A stretch of 64,000 bases of DNA from Paenibacillus silviterrae (GCF_030167925.1 NZ_JASKUT010000001.1:3928501-3992500), one strand, 5' to 3'. Positions 9,347-19,482 are shown, counted from the stretch's first letter. Program-made: numbers and translations. The notes: generated by a model not told the origin, from the sequence alone.

Positions 9347-10918
9347 TTATCGGTTCAAATATTTCAGCGGATTCTCAGGTGTATTGTTCCGTTGGATCTC
9401 GAAGTGCAAATGCACTCCCGTCGAGTTGCCGGTGCTTCCCATGATGCCGATTTTCTCGCCCTTCTCCACAATCTTGCCGTTCGTTACGGAGATTTGGCTA
9501 AGGTGTCCGTACAGCGTCTTATAACCGTTCATATGATCAAGAATGATTGCATTGCCGTAACCGTCCTTCACTCCCGCAAAAATGACCTTCCCGTTATCGG
9601 AAGCAAGGATGTTGCGGTTGCCCGTCAAGTCAATCCCCTTGTGCAGCGCACCCCAACGTGTTCCGAACGTACTGCTGATGGACGAGCCGACAACCGGCCA
9701 AGCGAATTTGCCTGTACCCTCGCCTTTGACGACTTTCGTACCCTTTTTCGCTACTGCCTTCACCGGCTGGTCAATGATCTCCTCGCTAAGAACCTCTTCT
9801 TCTTCGAGCAGACCATTCACCTTCGTAAGCTGAATGGTCACCTTCTTCAGCCCGTTCTTCCCCGGAGTGATCGTCTGTATCGTCCCAAGGCGCAGCGAAT
9901 CATCCGTTTGATATTCCGTTTCATATTGAATCTCTTGATTTTCTACAACCTTCTCCACCGTGCGCACAGCTAAGGTTGGTTGCAGTACCGTCAAGTCAAG
10001 CTGCTGACCTGCTTTTATGAAATCCCCAGTAATGGACGGATTGTTCTGATAAATCACTTGCTTAGGAATGTTGAATTTCTTCGCGATACAGCCCAAGCAG
10101 TCGCCCTGCTCTACCGTATACTTGGTTGGCTGCACATCGCCGGTCTCCAGCTTTTTCCGAAGCTCGTCCGGCTGCACAAGCTCCGACGGTTCTATCGGAA
10201 TTTCCTGCAGCTCTACCTGCTGCTTGAACTCTGCCTTCAGCAGCTCGCTTTCTACAGGTGCACTTGAGGCTGAGGATGCCGACAGAATGCCTACCTTACC
10301 CGGCTCCTTCTTCTTTTGCAACGAATCCAGTGCCGTCGCCTTGATCTGCTCCAGCATCTTCTGCGCCGTCTCCTGGTCCTTCAAAATCCCCATGCGCTTT
10401 CCGTCTACCAGCACCTCTACACCTACCGGATAAGCTGTAAAAAAGCCCTCCAGCTTACCTAGCACTTCCTGCTCCTCGGTCCGCGGCTTGAAAGCCCTTT
10501 CACGCGTAAATGTGATGTCAGGAGACTCTACGGCCATTTGCACATCGGTACGGCTTTGAGCCAATTGCTTCTTCTTCTCTTCCTTGAAGGTCTCAACTTT
10601 CTGCGGATCGCTGACGATCCCGATTGGCGTACCGTTCACAAGGACATGATAATAATCCGTCATCTGCGCCTGCACATATTGATTGCCGCTCCACACCGAA
10701 GCAGCTACCAAGCTGAGCGCCGATACCGATTTCAATAAAGTCCATTTATGTGTTAGTACCTTCATCTTTAAACTCAAGGCTGATGCCTTCATTTGTTCTT
10801 TACCCACTGGTTTAACCCCTAGCTTGCCAGTCAAGCTGTGAGTTCGAATCGCGGACCAGCGCTGCTTGGCCTTATCCAGCACGTCCTTGATCTTACCCAT
10901 TCCCCTGAAAACTGTCAT
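9347..10918 (-). CDS. Cell-wall endopeptidase with LysM, G5 and M23 domains
   Basis: This 523-residue protein has a basic cytoplasmic tail, one membrane segment at about 60-78, then a LysM module (YTVEQGDCLGCIAKKFNIP, near 265-310), a G5 domain (near 314-395), and a C-terminal LytM/M23 zinc peptidase. The zinc ligands are in HKGIDLTG and GVHLHFEI, so the enzyme should be active and cut peptide cross-links in peptidoglycan. It lies directly upstream of walR on the same strand, but a strong terminator separates them. Wall hydrolases are classic WalR targets, so this may be one, although no clear tandem TGTWAH box was found upstream. An AAAAGGAG site precedes the ATG. Confidence 0.9.
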   Translation of the reverse strand: MTVFRGMGKIKDVLDKAKQRWSAIRTHSLTGKLGVKPVGKEQMKASALSLKMKVLTHKWTLLKSVSALSLVAASVWSGNQYVQAQMTDYYHVLVNGTPIGIVSDPQKVETFKEEKKKQLAQSRTDVQMAVESPDITFTRERAFKPRTEEQEVLGKLEGFFTAYPVGVEVLVDGKRMGILKDQETAQKMLEQIKATALDSLQKKKEPGKVGILSASSASSAPVESELLKAEFKQQVELQEIPIEPSELVQPDELRKKLETGDVQPTKYTVEQGDCLGCIAKKFNIPKQVIYQNNPSITGDFIKAGQQLDLTVLQPTLAVRTVEKVVENQEIQYETEYQTDDSLRLGTIQTITPGKNGLKKVTIQLTKVNGLLEEEEVLSEEIIDQPVKAVAKKGTKVVKGEGTGKFAWPVVGSSISSTFGTRWGALHKGIDLTGNRNILASDNGKVIFAGVKDGYGNAIILDHMNGYKTLYGHLSQISVTNGKIVEKGEKIGIMGSTGNSTGVHLHFEIQRNNTPENPLKYLNR

Positions 10919-11098
10919 CTTCTTCTCCTTTTAAGCCGTTTTTTCTGCTGCGCACATAAAAACACCTAAAATTGGGACAATAACCACTGTGCTTAAACTC
11001 CTTAATAAATTTACCATACCAACTCTACTTTTTTCAACATTTTCGTATATTTTGTCACATTTTTAGCTGGAAATCTGACAGGAGTGTGAAGTTAATCA

Positions 11099-11326
11099 AT
11101 GGAAAGTTTGTGCGCGGCCTTTCCCAATCCGCAGATTCGGGAACAAGCGGTCGAAGCATTAAGAGCTCAAGGCGCTATCGATATACGTCTCGACGAGGTC
11201 GTGGAATTCAGCAAGGACTTGGCTCCGTACGGTATGGTTCAGGGGTACAAGCTGGAGGTTGTGGTGGAATCCTCTCGCCGCGAGCAGGCGGCCGATACGA
11301 TTTCCCGGTATGGCGGGCAGCTCTAG
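11099..11326 (+). CDS. Small hypothetical protein
   Basis: The product is a 75-residue soluble protein with an alternating helix and strand pattern: QIREQAVEALRAQGA as helix, DIRLDEV as strand, YKLEVVVES as strand, and REQAADTISRYG as helix. This suggests a small ferredoxin-like alpha/beta fold. Only the ATG at 11099 is possible, since a stop codon lies two codons upstream. The nearest ribosome-binding site, AGGAG, is about 14 bases away, which is long. No family was recognised. It runs on the plus strand, convergent to the next gene, and ends before a bidirectional hairpin. Confidence 0.6.
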   Translation: MESLCAAFPNPQIREQAVEALRAQGAIDIRLDEVVEFSKDLAPYGMVQGYKLEVVVESSRREQAADTISRYGGQL

Positions 11327-11363
11327 GAGCTGTCCGTTTTGCTTTCTTCGACTTGTATGCAAA

Positions 11364-11401
11364 AAACAGGATCACCTGAGAGCCTCCCAGTAATCCTGTT
11401 T
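11364..11401. terminator. Bidirectional hairpin between convergent genes
   Basis: A 9-bp stem (AAACAGGAT / ATCCTGTTT) lies between the stops of the genes at 11326 and 11416, with A-rich and T-rich flanks on the two sides. It could end transcription from either direction. Confidence 0.65.
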
Positions 11402-11415
11402 ATCTTAAGCCGCCA

Positions 11416-12063
11416 TTACGGCTTCAACAGCTTTAATAGATCCGCATACTCTTCCGGCTGCAGCCGCTTCTGAAGGATCTGTTCCAGCTCTTTCAGCTCC
11501 GAGGCTGTAATGCCATTCTCCATGAGCTTGGATATATACTGAATATCCTCCTGGGGCAGCTTCGAGATCACGCTGAAAATTTTATTCTTCTGCTCCTGCG
11601 TGAGCTCGTCCTTCTTCTTTGCGAATTCCTCTCCCGAAACGACAACCTTCCGGTCTTCCTCTGAGGTCATTGATGACACCGATTGACGGCTCCATACCGC
11701 AACCGCATCCTCCGGCGGCTTTCGTTCGGTCGTGCTGCTGGGCTTCGGCGTCTGCCCTCCGGTTTCCGTGCCCGTACGCTCCTGCTTCTTCTCATCCGTC
11801 GGATTGGCGCTCACCGCAGCTACCTCTCGATCCGCAGGCGGCTTCCCACTTCCCCCCATGCCCACCATCGAATCGAACTGCTTCGCCATATGGGATACCA
11901 GTTGATTCCACTGAATCGACTGACCTGCCTGCCTTGGAATATGGTACTGCTCCAATAATAGATCTACGTAGGAATTCACTGCAAAGAATGTCAGCGCCAA
12001 ACAGCAAAGCGAGGTCACTACGGCGCTTACCGCCAGCTTTGCGAGCCATAGCATTAGTTTCAT
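11416..12063 (-). CDS. Membrane-anchored hypothetical protein
   Basis: The 215-residue protein has one N-terminal hydrophobic segment (about residues 8-30, AKLAVSAVVTSLCCLALTFF). A low-complexity linker rich in Thr, Glu, Lys and Pro follows (about 85-125). The C-terminal helical region is charged (about 130-215), with repeated patterns such as ELTQEQKNKIFSVISKLP and LMENGITASELKELEQILQK. No enzymatic motif is visible and no family was recognised. Likely topology is a short cytoplasmic or membrane anchor with an external helical domain. It sits downstream of purA but behind a terminator, so it is probably transcribed on its own. Confidence 0.8.
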   Translation of the reverse strand: MKLMLWLAKLAVSAVVTSLCCLALTFFAVNSYVDLLLEQYHIPRQAGQSIQWNQLVSHMAKQFDSMVGMGGSGKPPADREVAAVSANPTDEKKQERTGTETGGQTPKPSSTTERKPPEDAVAVWSRQSVSSMTSEEDRKVVVSGEEFAKKKDELTQEQKNKIFSVISKLPQEDIQYISKLMENGITASELKELEQILQKRLQPEEYADLLKLLKP

Positions 12064-12141
12064 CCTGTCATCTCCTGCCCGATTTGAAAGTTCTCACCCC
12101 TCAGTATTCACTTTTTTCTGGGAAAACAATCCGTCAGGGCA

Positions 12142-12196
12142 AAGAAAAAAGCCCCCGTTCCCCGTCCGATTCGGATCGGACTTGGCTCGGGAGCCT
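12142..12196 (-). terminator. Terminator after purA
   Basis: On the minus strand an interrupted stem, with the perfect inner pairing GTCCGAT / ATCGGAC and an outer GC-rich arm, is followed by TTTTTTC just after the purA stop. Confidence 0.75.
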
Positions 12197-12207
12197 GCTT
12201 GGCTTTA

Positions 12208-13491
12208 TTAGAAAATAGACTTTACTTGGTTTGTCTGCTCGCGGTTGCGGCCTACGGAGAAGATGGCGATCGGAATGCCCGTCAGCTCGGATACGCGATC
12301 CACATAACGTCTTGCGTTCGCCGGCAGTTCGTCCAGCGTGCGCACATTGGAAATATCCTCGCTCCAGCCCGGCATTTCCTCATATACCGCTTCACACTCC
12401 GCCAGCATTTTCAGGCTTGCCGGATAGTGCTCGATGACTTCGCCGCGGTACTTGTAGGCGGTACAGATCTTTACGGTCTCCAGACCGGACAATACATCGA
12501 TGGAGTTCAAGGACAAGCCCGTAATTCCGCTCACTCGGCGGGCATGGCGAACAACAACGCTGTCGAACCAGCCTACACGGCGCGGACGGCCTGTTACGGT
12601 GCCGTACTCGTTGCCGCGTTCACGAATCCAGTCGCCTGTCTCATTGTTTTGCTCCGTCGGGAACGGACCGTCGCCTACGCGGGTTGTGTAAGCCTTCGCT
12701 ACACCGATAATTTGCTGAATCTTCGAAGGACCTACGCCGGAGCCGATACATACGCCGCCGGCCGATGGATTCGAGGAAGTAACGTACGGATACGTACCTT
12801 GGTCGATATCAAGCATCACGCCCTGTGCGCCTTCGAACAGCACCTTGCGGTTATCATCGATCAGATCGTTCAAAATAACGGATGTATCCGCTACATACGG
12901 ACGAATCTTCTCGGCATAGCCCAGGTATTCTTGGATAATCGAATCCGCATCCAAACCCTTGGAGCCATATACCTGCTCGATCAGCACGTTCTTCTCCTTC
13001 ACCAGATGGCGAACCTTCAGCTCAAACTCCTCCGCGTCCATCAGGTCCGCGATCCGGATGCCGTTACGGGCCGCTTTGTCCATATAGCAAGGACCGATCC
13101 CTTTGCGGGTCGTACCGATCTTGTTATCGCCCTTGCGCTCTTCTTCCAAGCCGTCGAGCAGCAGATGGTACGGCATGATGACATGCGCCCGGTCGCTGAT
13201 CTTCAGGTTGTTCGTCGTAAAGCCGTTGTCGTGAATATATTGAATCTCTTCCAGCAGGGCACCCGGGTTGATGACCATGCCATTACCGATTACACAAATT
13301 TTATCTTCATAGAAAATGCCCGATGGAATCATCGTCAGCTTGTATTTCTTTCCTTCGATCAGGATCGTATGTCCTGCATTGTTACCGCCTTGATAACGAG
13401 CAACAACCTCAGCAGATTCCGCTAAGAAATCGGTAATTTTCCCTTTTCCTTCGTCGCCCCACTGGGTTCCGACTACCACTACCGTTGACAT
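12208..13491 (-). CDS. purA: Adenylosuccinate synthetase
   Basis: The 427-residue enzyme joins IMP and aspartate using GTP, the first committed step from IMP to AMP. The GTP-binding loop GDEGKGK is at residues 12-18. Other family signatures are GGNNAGHT, the switch region with [12 protein letters not shown], and [11 protein letters not shown]. Length is normal for the family. It is flanked by terminators on both sides and appears to be a single-gene transcript. The location near dnaB matches B. subtilis, where purA also lies close to the origin. Together with guaB in the right arm, both branches from IMP are present in the window. Confidence 0.98.
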   Translation of the reverse strand: MSTVVVVGTQWGDEGKGKITDFLAESAEVVARYQGGNNAGHTILIEGKKYKLTMIPSGIFYEDKICVIGNGMVINPGALLEEIQYIHDNGFTTNNLKISDRAHVIMPYHLLLDGLEEERKGDNKIGTTRKGIGPCYMDKAARNGIRIADLMDAEEFELKVRHLVKEKNVLIEQVYGSKGLDADSIIQEYLGYAEKIRPYVADTSVILNDLIDDNRKVLFEGAQGVMLDIDQGTYPYVTSSNPSAGGVCIGSGVGPSKIQQIIGVAKAYTTRVGDGPFPTEQNNETGDWIRERGNEYGTVTGRPRRVGWFDSVVVRHARRVSGITGLSLNSIDVLSGLETVKICTAYKYRGEVIEHYPASLKMLAECEAVYEEMPGWSEDISNVRTLDELPANARRYVDRVSELTGIPIAIFSVGRNREQTNQVKSIF

Positions 13492-13588
13492 ATTGCATTC
13501 CTCCGTCAGGTGGAATTTTCACCTAATATTAGCTTTCAGGCGCATAAGCACCCTAACTAGTGTAGCAGTGCAGTGCGTTAAAGTCAAT

Positions 13589-13627
13589 AAAAACGAACAA
13601 TGATAAAAGCCCCAATATCATTGTTCG
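13589..13627 (-). terminator. Terminator after dnaB
   Basis: A perfect 12-bp stem (CGAACAATGATA / TATCATTGTTCG) with a 10-base loop is followed on the minus strand by TTTTTATT. It ends the operon that includes rplI and dnaB. Confidence 0.85.
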
Positions 13628-13703
13628 GAAAACGTCCTCATATGTAAGGCAATTGCAGCCGCTTCGTTCGGAAACAGGCTGCTTTCACCGTATAGCATGT
13701 CAC

Positions 13704-15062
13704 CTAAGCCGACTCATGATGCGTCCGGTCCAGGCTCACAAACTTATTAAAGTTCTTAAGGAATGCCAGCTCCACCGTGCCTACCGGACCGTTACGCTGC
13801 TTAGCGATAATAATTTCGATGATGTTCTTCTTCTCCGATTCCTTATCGTAGTAGTCATCCCGGTATAGGAACGCTACGATGTCGGCATCCTGCTCGATTG
13901 AACCGGATTCCCGAAGGTCGGACATCATCGGTCGCTTGTCTTGCCGCTGCTCCACGCCCCGGCTGAGCTGGGACAGAGCGATAACCGGCACATCCAGCTC
14001 ACGAGCGATCTGCTTGAGCGTACGGGAGATCTCGGAGACCTCCTGCTGACGATTATCTCCTTTGCCTCGCCCGTGAATCAGCTGGAGGTAGTCGATCAGG
14101 ATCATCCCGAGCCCTTTCTCCTTCTTCAGCCTCCGGCACTTGGCGCGAATGTCCGCTACGGTTACGGAAGGAGAATCGTCGATATAGATGTTCGCCTCGG
14201 ACAGCGAGCCAATCGCCATCGTCAGCTTCTCCCAATCGTCCGGCTCCAGGAAGCCTGTCCGCATCCGTCCCGCATCGACATTGGCCTCGGCGCAGATCAT
14301 ACGCTGTACCAGCTGTGCGGCACCCATCTCGAGGGAAAAGATGGCAACGGTTTCTTTTTCCCGTACGCCGATATTTTGCGCGATATTCAGGGCGAACGCC
14401 GTCTTACCTACCGAAGGACGGGCCGCCACGATAATCAAGTCCGAGCGCTGGAAGCCGGACGTCATCTTGTCCAGGTCGGTAAAGCCCGACTTGATCCCCG
14501 TCGTACTGCCCTTCTGGTTGTAGAGGAACTCTACCTTGTCGAAGACCTCCATCAGCACATCCCGGATGGCGATGAAGCCGCTGCCCGAGCGCCGCTGCGA
14601 GATCTCCATAATGCGGTGCTCGGCATCGCTGAGCAGCATGCCGACCTCGTCCTCGCTGGCATAACCATTGCTGACGATTTGCGTAGCCGTGCGAATCAAG
14701 CGGCGAAGCAACGATTTCTCTTCGACGATTTGCGCATAATAATCGACGTTGGCCGCCGTCGGAACCGCATTCGCGAGCTCCGACAAATACTTGATGCCGC
14801 CGACCTCCTCCAGCTGCTTCTTGTCCTGCAGCCGGGCCGTCAGCGTCACCAGGTCTACCGGCTCGTTCGCCTCCGCGATCTCGATCATCGCTTCGTAGAT
14901 CAACTGATGCGCGCCGCGGTAGAAGTCGTCGCTGTTGATGCGCTCCATCGCCGTTACCAGCGCGTCGCCGTCAAGCAAAATAGCGCCGAGCACCGCCTGC
15001 TCGGCTTCCAGATTTTGCGGAGGGATGCGATCTGTAAACATTAGCTCGTTGTTCATGCTCAT
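13704..15062 (-). CDS. dnaB: Replicative DNA helicase (DnaB; DnaC of B. subtilis)
   Basis: This hexameric RecA-fold helicase unwinds DNA at the replication fork. The 452-residue protein has an N-terminal primase-interaction domain beginning RIPPQNLEAEQAVLGAIL and a C-terminal ATPase domain. The Walker A motif is ARPSVGKTAFAL, Walker B is MILIDYLQLI, and the DNA-binding loop region contains EISRTLKQIARELDVP. It is uninterrupted by an intein. It lies 30 bases downstream of rplI, in the same order as in B. subtilis, and appears to be the last gene of that transcript. In sporulating Firmicutes this helicase is loaded by DnaI. Confidence 0.98.
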   Translation of the reverse strand: MSMNNELMFTDRIPPQNLEAEQAVLGAILLDGDALVTAMERINSDDFYRGAHQLIYEAMIEIAEANEPVDLVTLTARLQDKKQLEEVGGIKYLSELANAVPTAANVDYYAQIVEEKSLLRRLIRTATQIVSNGYASEDEVGMLLSDAEHRIMEISQRRSGSGFIAIRDVLMEVFDKVEFLYNQKGSTTGIKSGFTDLDKMTSGFQRSDLIIVAARPSVGKTAFALNIAQNIGVREKETVAIFSLEMGAAQLVQRMICAEANVDAGRMRTGFLEPDDWEKLTMAIGSLSEANIYIDDSPSVTVADIRAKCRRLKKEKGLGMILIDYLQLIHGRGKGDNRQQEVSEISRTLKQIARELDVPVIALSQLSRGVEQRQDKRPMMSDLRESGSIEQDADIVAFLYRDDYYDKESEKKNIIEIIIAKQRNGPVGTVELAFLKNFNKFVSLDRTHHESA

Positions 15063-15092
15063 GTCCGTCTCCTCCCCAGGATCAAGCTAAGC

Positions 15093-15539
15093 TTACTTCT
15101 CTTCGACAACATGAACCTTCAGCTTACCGGTCACTTCCGGATGGAGCTTCAAGACCAGCTCGGTCACACCCAGTGTTTTGATCGGCTCGTCCATGACAAT
15201 CTTGCGTTTGTCCAGCTTGTAGCCCATTTTCTCCAATGCCTCGGCTACCTGCTTGTTCGAAACCGCTCCGAACAGACGTCCGTCCGCTCCCGACTTCGCC
15301 TTCACCTGTACACTCAGCTCCTCCAGCTTTCGTGCCAGCTCCTGCGCGTCCGCCTTCTCCTGGGCCTTCTTCTTGTCTTCGGCTTTCTTCTGATTCTCCA
15401 GTGTCTTTACCGCACCCTGGCTTGCCGGAGCCGCCAGCTGTTGCTTGAATAGGAAGTTTTGTGCATAGCCTTCGGATACCTCTTTGATTTCACCCTTCTT
15501 ACCTTGGCCCTTTACATCTTTCAAGAAAATAACCTTCAT
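15093..15539 (-). CDS. rplI: 50S ribosomal protein bL9
   Basis: The 148-residue protein starts [21 protein letters not shown], the typical 23S rRNA-binding N-terminal domain of L9. A long charged connecting helix follows (about residues 45-75, rich in Lys, Glu and Gln), then the C-terminal domain. Length and domain layout are standard. It overlaps the end of gdpP by 4 bases (ATGA), indicating translational coupling, and precedes dnaB. L9 contacts the base of the L1 stalk and helps keep the reading frame. Confidence 0.98.
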   Translation of the reverse strand: MKVIFLKDVKGQGKKGEIKEVSEGYAQNFLFKQQLAAPASQGAVKTLENQKKAEDKKKAQEKADAQELARKLEELSVQVKAKSGADGRLFGAVSNKQVAEALEKMGYKLDKRKIVMDEPIKTLGVTELVLKLHPEVTGKLKVHVVEEK

Positions 15540-17497
15540 TCGAAAAGCCCCTCCTCCGCATGTATCTCACTCAAAATTTGCTTTAATTTTTGTGTTGCTT
15601 CCCCTACCGTGCCTTCCATTTGGGTTGCGGCATTCGTTAAATGTCCGCCGCCGCCCATCCGTTCCATCACGACCTGGACATTCATCTGACCTAAGGAACG
15701 GGCGCTAATGCCAATCATGCCGTCCGGGCGTTCGCTGATCACGAAGGACGCCATAATGCCTGTCATAGTTAACAATGTATCAGCTACCTGAGCAATCAGC
15801 AACTGAGAAAATTTACGTCCCGGCTCCGTGACGGCGAGCGCGATGTGGTCGTAAATAACGACCGCGTTCTTCACCATCTCCGCTTTCTTAATGTAAGCGT
15901 CCAAGTCCTCCTTCAGCAGCCGCTGAATCAAGGAGGAGTCCGCCCCGTTGCGTCGAAGGAACGATGCCGCTTCGAACGTCCGTGCGCCGGTGCGAAGGCT
16001 GAAGCTTCGCGTATCCACCACGATCCCGGCCAGCAGCGCCGTCGCCTCAAGGACGCCCATGGTCATCCGCTCGTGGAAATACTGCAGCAGCTCCGTCACG
16101 AGCTCACAGGTGGAAGAAGCATAAGGCTCCATGTACACCAGCGTCGCGTCGTGAATGAACTCCTCGCTTCGGCGGTGATGGTCGACCACAAACTTGCGGT
16201 GCGTCAGCTGCAGCAGCTTCGGCTCGGCCACCATAGAGGCCTTGTGCGTATCCACCACCACGGCTAAGGAACGGCTGTTCGTGATCTGCAGCGCCTGCTC
16301 CGGTGTAATAAACCATCGGTTCAGCTTTTCATCCTCATACAATGTCTCCATCAGCTTCTGGATCGACGGATTGACGCCCTCCAGCACAATATAGCCCTCT
16401 TTATTGCTTATGTGCGCCATCTTGAGCACACCGATCGCAGCACCGATGGAATCCATATCCGGTATGCGATGGCCCATAATGATGACCTTGTCGCTGTCCT
16501 TGATTAAGTCTCTTAAGGCATGCGAGATGACCCTCGCTCTTACGCGGGTTCGCTTCTCCACGGCATTCGTTCGTCCGCCGTAGAATGACAGCCGCTCGCC
16601 TACCTTGACCGCCGCCTGGTCGCCGCCGCGGCCCAGCGCCATATCCAAGCTCGTCTGCGCCCACAGCCCGAGCTCCGTCAGCGACGTCGAGCCTGAAGCG
16701 ATTCCGACGCTAAGCGTCATCGGCAGCTTATTCTCGATGGTGATATCTCTGACCTCATCCAGAATTTCAAAGCGCGACTGCTCCAGCGACTTGAGCGCCT
16801 TTTGGTCCATCAAAATCAAGTATCTGTCGGAAGCGGTCCGGCGCAAATAAATGTTGTTCTTCTGCGCCCATTCGGAGATTTCTCCCGTCACCTTGGCCAT
16901 CATAATGCTGCGGGTCTGGTCGTCCATCCCCTGCGTCGCTTCCTCCAGGTTGTCCATCATGACGATACCGATGGCCAGCTTTTCTTCTTCATAGCGGGAG
17001 GCGAGCGTTTTGAAGGCCGTGATTTCACGGAAATAAAGCAGCCTCTCATCCGGCTTGATCTGCACCTCGTAGATGCTCTTACCGACGGTCAGCTCCAGCT
17101 TCAGCTCTTTCTCCTTCCGGTTCTTCAGTCCCGGGAACATCTCCAGCAGCGATTCGCCGATTAGGGAATCCTCCCCCAGCATTTTGGCTACGAACGGATT
17201 ATGCCACTCGATGACCTTATCCTCGCTGTACAGCAAAATCCCGAGGGGCAGCTCATGAATGACCTCACTGCCCGCCCGCTTCACTCGATGCGACAGCGTC
17301 GTGACATACTCGTTCAAATCCTTGCGGAAAGCTTGCTCCGCCTGAACCGTGAAGTAAACAAGCGCCGCGCATAGAAACAGGGCGATCACGCTGATCACCC
17401 AATTGTACAGAAACAAAATAAATATCAAGAGCGTGAGCAAAGCGAATATCCAAACGATATGCATCCCGTGCCATCGCTTCAACAGGAACTTCGGCAT
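15536..17497 (-). CDS. gdpP: c-di-AMP phosphodiesterase GdpP
   Basis: The 653-residue membrane enzyme hydrolyses cyclic di-AMP to pApA and so affects wall and potassium homeostasis. Two N-terminal membrane segments (about residues 12-50) are followed by a degenerate PAS domain, a degenerate GGDEF domain (the region around LSVGIASGS and GRGGDQA lacks an intact GGDEF), and the DHH/DHHA1 catalytic module. The metal-binding sites are visible as [21 protein letters not shown] and [10 protein letters not shown]. The C-terminal [10 protein letters not shown] is the DHHA1 signature. The gene lies between yybS and rplI, as in B. subtilis, and overlaps rplI by 4 bases. Confidence 0.96.
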   Translation of the reverse strand: MPKFLLKRWHGMHIVWIFALLTLLIFILFLYNWVISVIALFLCAALVYFTVQAEQAFRKDLNEYVTTLSHRVKRAGSEVIHELPLGILLYSEDKVIEWHNPFVAKMLGEDSLIGESLLEMFPGLKNRKEKELKLELTVGKSIYEVQIKPDERLLYFREITAFKTLASRYEEEKLAIGIVMMDNLEEATQGMDDQTRSIMMAKVTGEISEWAQKNNIYLRRTASDRYLILMDQKALKSLEQSRFEILDEVRDITIENKLPMTLSVGIASGSTSLTELGLWAQTSLDMALGRGGDQAAVKVGERLSFYGGRTNAVEKRTRVRARVISHALRDLIKDSDKVIIMGHRIPDMDSIGAAIGVLKMAHISNKEGYIVLEGVNPSIQKLMETLYEDEKLNRWFITPEQALQITNSRSLAVVVDTHKASMVAEPKLLQLTHRKFVVDHHRRSEEFIHDATLVYMEPYASSTCELVTELLQYFHERMTMGVLEATALLAGIVVDTRSFSLRTGARTFEAASFLRRNGADSSLIQRLLKEDLDAYIKKAEMVKNAVVIYDHIALAVTEPGRKFSQLLIAQVADTLLTMTGIMASFVISERPDGMIGISARSLGQMNVQVVMERMGGGGHLTNAATQMEGTVGEATQKLKQILSEIHAEEGLFE

Positions 17498-17533
17498 TTC
17501 ATTCGACTCCTATCTTTTCCACCACAAAAGTAA

Positions 17534-18475
17534 TCACTTGCGAGCAGCCAGACGATCGCGGATCGGGAATGCCACATCGAACACACCCAGTAAGCTTATC
17601 ACAAAATACGCCGGCGGGAAGACGAAGAGCGAGATGATGCCGATAATCGGCAAAGCCCGGTTCCAGCCCTTGGAATACGCCACATAAAACAAGAAGGCAA
17701 TCCCTTGAACCGCAAATGCAAAGGTGAGCAGCGGCATCAGGTTAAGCAGCAACGTAAAGAATACCGAATGCGTATCTCTCACGAACATCTCCATGATCAG
17801 AGAGATGAGGTAGAACCACACGAACGACTTCGGAAGCATCCATTCCCGGATCGGTTTGTATTTCGGAATCGATTCTCCGGAGCGTACAAGCGCTTTGCGA
17901 GCCAGCCAATGCGTGACGACCGCGTAAAATAGGCCGAAGCCTATCATATACACCGGCAGCATCTGTGTCATGAGCTGGACCAGGATATCCTTATCCATAG
18001 GAATGAGCTCCTGCAGCTGCGGAGGAAGGCTATTCAGGCTCCCCAGCATGAACTGCTTCATCTTCCCCAGCGGGTTCAGCCCAAACAGCTGGCTGACCAC
18101 CAGGCCCAGCAGCAGCTCTCCAAGCAGGGTTACCGTTCCTGCGGTAATCACCGAGCGTGCGGATGCGCGCTTCTTGTACAGGTTGCCCATCTGGATTACC
18201 GGCGGCAGGAAGAACAGCGCGATGGACAGGATAAGCGCTCCTACCCATCCGGCCGAAATCGAGGAGACAACCAGATAAACCACAGCCAAGCTAATCGCAT
18301 AGTGCAAAGCGAACCGTTTGGCAGGGAGCTTCGTGTACATCACGAGCACAGGCACCATGACCAAGGCGGATGTCACCATATTGATCACAGGCAGGAAAAA
18401 CATCGAAAGCAAAATAAGAATATACACGATGCTCCATGTGAGCATGCGAGACTTCTGCGTCTCCAAACTGTTCAC
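17534..18475 (-). CDS. yybS: YybS-like membrane protein (DUF2232)
   Basis: The 313-residue polytopic membrane protein has about eight hydrophobic segments spread over its full length, for example IVYILILLSMFFLPVINM near the start and ALPIIGIISLFVFPPAYFVI near the end. The assignment to YybS/DUF2232 rests on this topology, its size, and its place directly upstream of gdpP, the conserved order in Bacillales. It has no known catalytic motif. The family shows some likeness to membrane components of vitamin transporters, but the function is unknown. It overlaps the preceding MazG-like gene by 4 bases. Confidence 0.85.
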   Translation of the reverse strand: MNSLETQKSRMLTWSIVYILILLSMFFLPVINMVTSALVMVPVLVMYTKLPAKRFALHYAISLAVVYLVVSSISAGWVGALILSIALFFLPPVIQMGNLYKKRASARSVITAGTVTLLGELLLGLVVSQLFGLNPLGKMKQFMLGSLNSLPPQLQELIPMDKDILVQLMTQMLPVYMIGFGLFYAVVTHWLARKALVRSGESIPKYKPIREWMLPKSFVWFYLISLIMEMFVRDTHSVFFTLLLNLMPLLTFAFAVQGIAFLFYVAYSKGWNRALPIIGIISLFVFPPAYFVISLLGVFDVAFPIRDRLAARK

Positions 18476-18774
18476 CTCTTACGCAAATGATCTTCCAATG
18501 CGGAAATATCGCCGTACCATTCCTCGAGCTGATGCCCTTCTTCCCGATGCTTCTTCATCTTGTCGAGCACCGCTTCATCGAGGCTGCGCAAGGAGATGCC
18601 AAGCCGGCGACCGAGTATATAGCAGCAAGCGACAAGACTTGCCAGGCCGTCTATCATTTTATGCTGGCTGCCTTCCCATATGCCCTTGAGCAAATGAGCC
18701 ATCTGGTCTACCAGCTCGGTCTTCAGCCATTCGATGATCTTGGCACGCTTGGCCAAATCCATGTCCCTATCCAT
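18472..18774 (-). CDS. MazG-like small protein
   Basis: The 100-residue, mostly helical protein contains AKRAKIIEWLKTELVDQMAHLLKGIW followed by LASLVACCYILGRRLGISLRSLDEAVLDKMKKHR. This pattern of helices resembles the MazG-like family of presumed nucleotide pyrophosphatases, although the full set of acidic metal ligands (EExxD type) is not obvious, so activity is uncertain. An alternative in-frame ATG lies 12 bases inside the start used. The 4-base overlap with yybS indicates co-transcription with the yybS-gdpP-rplI-dnaB genes. It is the first gene of that run on this strand. Confidence 0.7.
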   Translation of the reverse strand: MDRDMDLAKRAKIIEWLKTELVDQMAHLLKGIWEGSQHKMIDGLASLVACCYILGRRLGISLRSLDEAVLDKMKKHREEGHQLEEWYGDISALEDHLRKR

Positions 18775-18882
18775 CCACTACAAGCCGCCTCTCCCCTAAT
18801 CGGACTTGTTCGTCCGCCGGTCGCCCGACTTGCCAGAAAACCGGCGGCACCTGATTGATTTTCATTTCATTATACCACACTT

Positions 18883-19299
18883 TTACACTCTTTGTTCGGC
18901 TTGCCACAGCTTGAAGCAATAATCGATAATTTCTCTCCTGCGGATAATTCCTATGAAAACCTCATTATCATCAATGACGGGTACATAGTTCTGATTGGTC
19001 GCAAGGGTGATCAGGTCCTGCATATTTTGTGCGATCCGGACGGGCTTGATCGTCATATGCTGCGGCACATCCTTCAGCTGCACACGGTGTGCATTCTCGA
19101 AGCCTATCTCCGGAGAACGCTTCAGCTTCCATAGCAGGTCCCCCTCGGTAATCGTGCCTACATACTTGCCGTCATCATCCACTAGCGGCACCGCCGAATA
19201 GCGGTGATATTCCATCCGTTCCAAGGCTTGACGCATGGTCGAATGAGGAGATAAATAAATAACGTCATCCTTGGGCACGAGAAAAAAAGCAATATTCAC
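18883..19299 (-). CDS. CBS-domain pair protein
   Basis: The 138-residue protein consists of little more than two CBS repeats. The first is around HSTMRQALERMEYHRYSAVP and VDDDGKYVGTITEGDLL, and the second around VRIAQNMQDLITLATNQNYV and VIDDNEVFIGIIRRREII. Such pairs bind adenine nucleotides, including AMP, ATP or c-di-AMP, and act as regulatory modules. Similar stand-alone CBS proteins in Bacillales (DarB/YkuL type) sense c-di-AMP, and the proximity to gdpP makes that idea attractive, but it is only an inference. Translation starts at GTG 19299 after GGGAGAG. Confidence 0.85.
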   Translation of the reverse strand: MNIAFFLVPKDDVIYLSPHSTMRQALERMEYHRYSAVPLVDDDGKYVGTITEGDLLWKLKRSPEIGFENAHRVQLKDVPQHMTIKPVRIAQNMQDLITLATNQNYVPVIDDNEVFIGIIRRREIIDYCFKLWQAEQRV

Positions 19300-19482
19300 A
19301 GCTCTCCCTGCCTTTCATCGGGTCTTTGGAATCTCACGAACGATTCACCGGTTCATGCCAACCCCTTCATCATACCATCTTCTCCCCCTCAGGGAAAATG
19401 TAGGTGCAGGCTCTACAGCCATTGTCCACTATCTTATCTATATGTTACCGCTGTCATGGAAGATACTTCATTACAACAAAAA

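Noticed and set aside
10919..11090. WalR box upstream of the M23 peptidase gene
   Set aside because: Only partial matches to TGTWAH-N5-TGTWAH were seen; none was convincing.
12199..13425. 408-residue open frame on the plus strand opposite purA
   Set aside because: It is a shadow of purA in the antisense frame, with no ribosome-binding site and no family-like sequence.
13941..15044. 367-residue open frame opposite dnaB
   Set aside because: Antisense shadow, with low-complexity Arg/Leu/His composition and no start signal.
18814..18847. Inverted repeat CCGCCGGT / ACCGGCGG after the CBS gene
   Set aside because: It has an 18-base loop and no T-run on either side, so it was not called a terminator.
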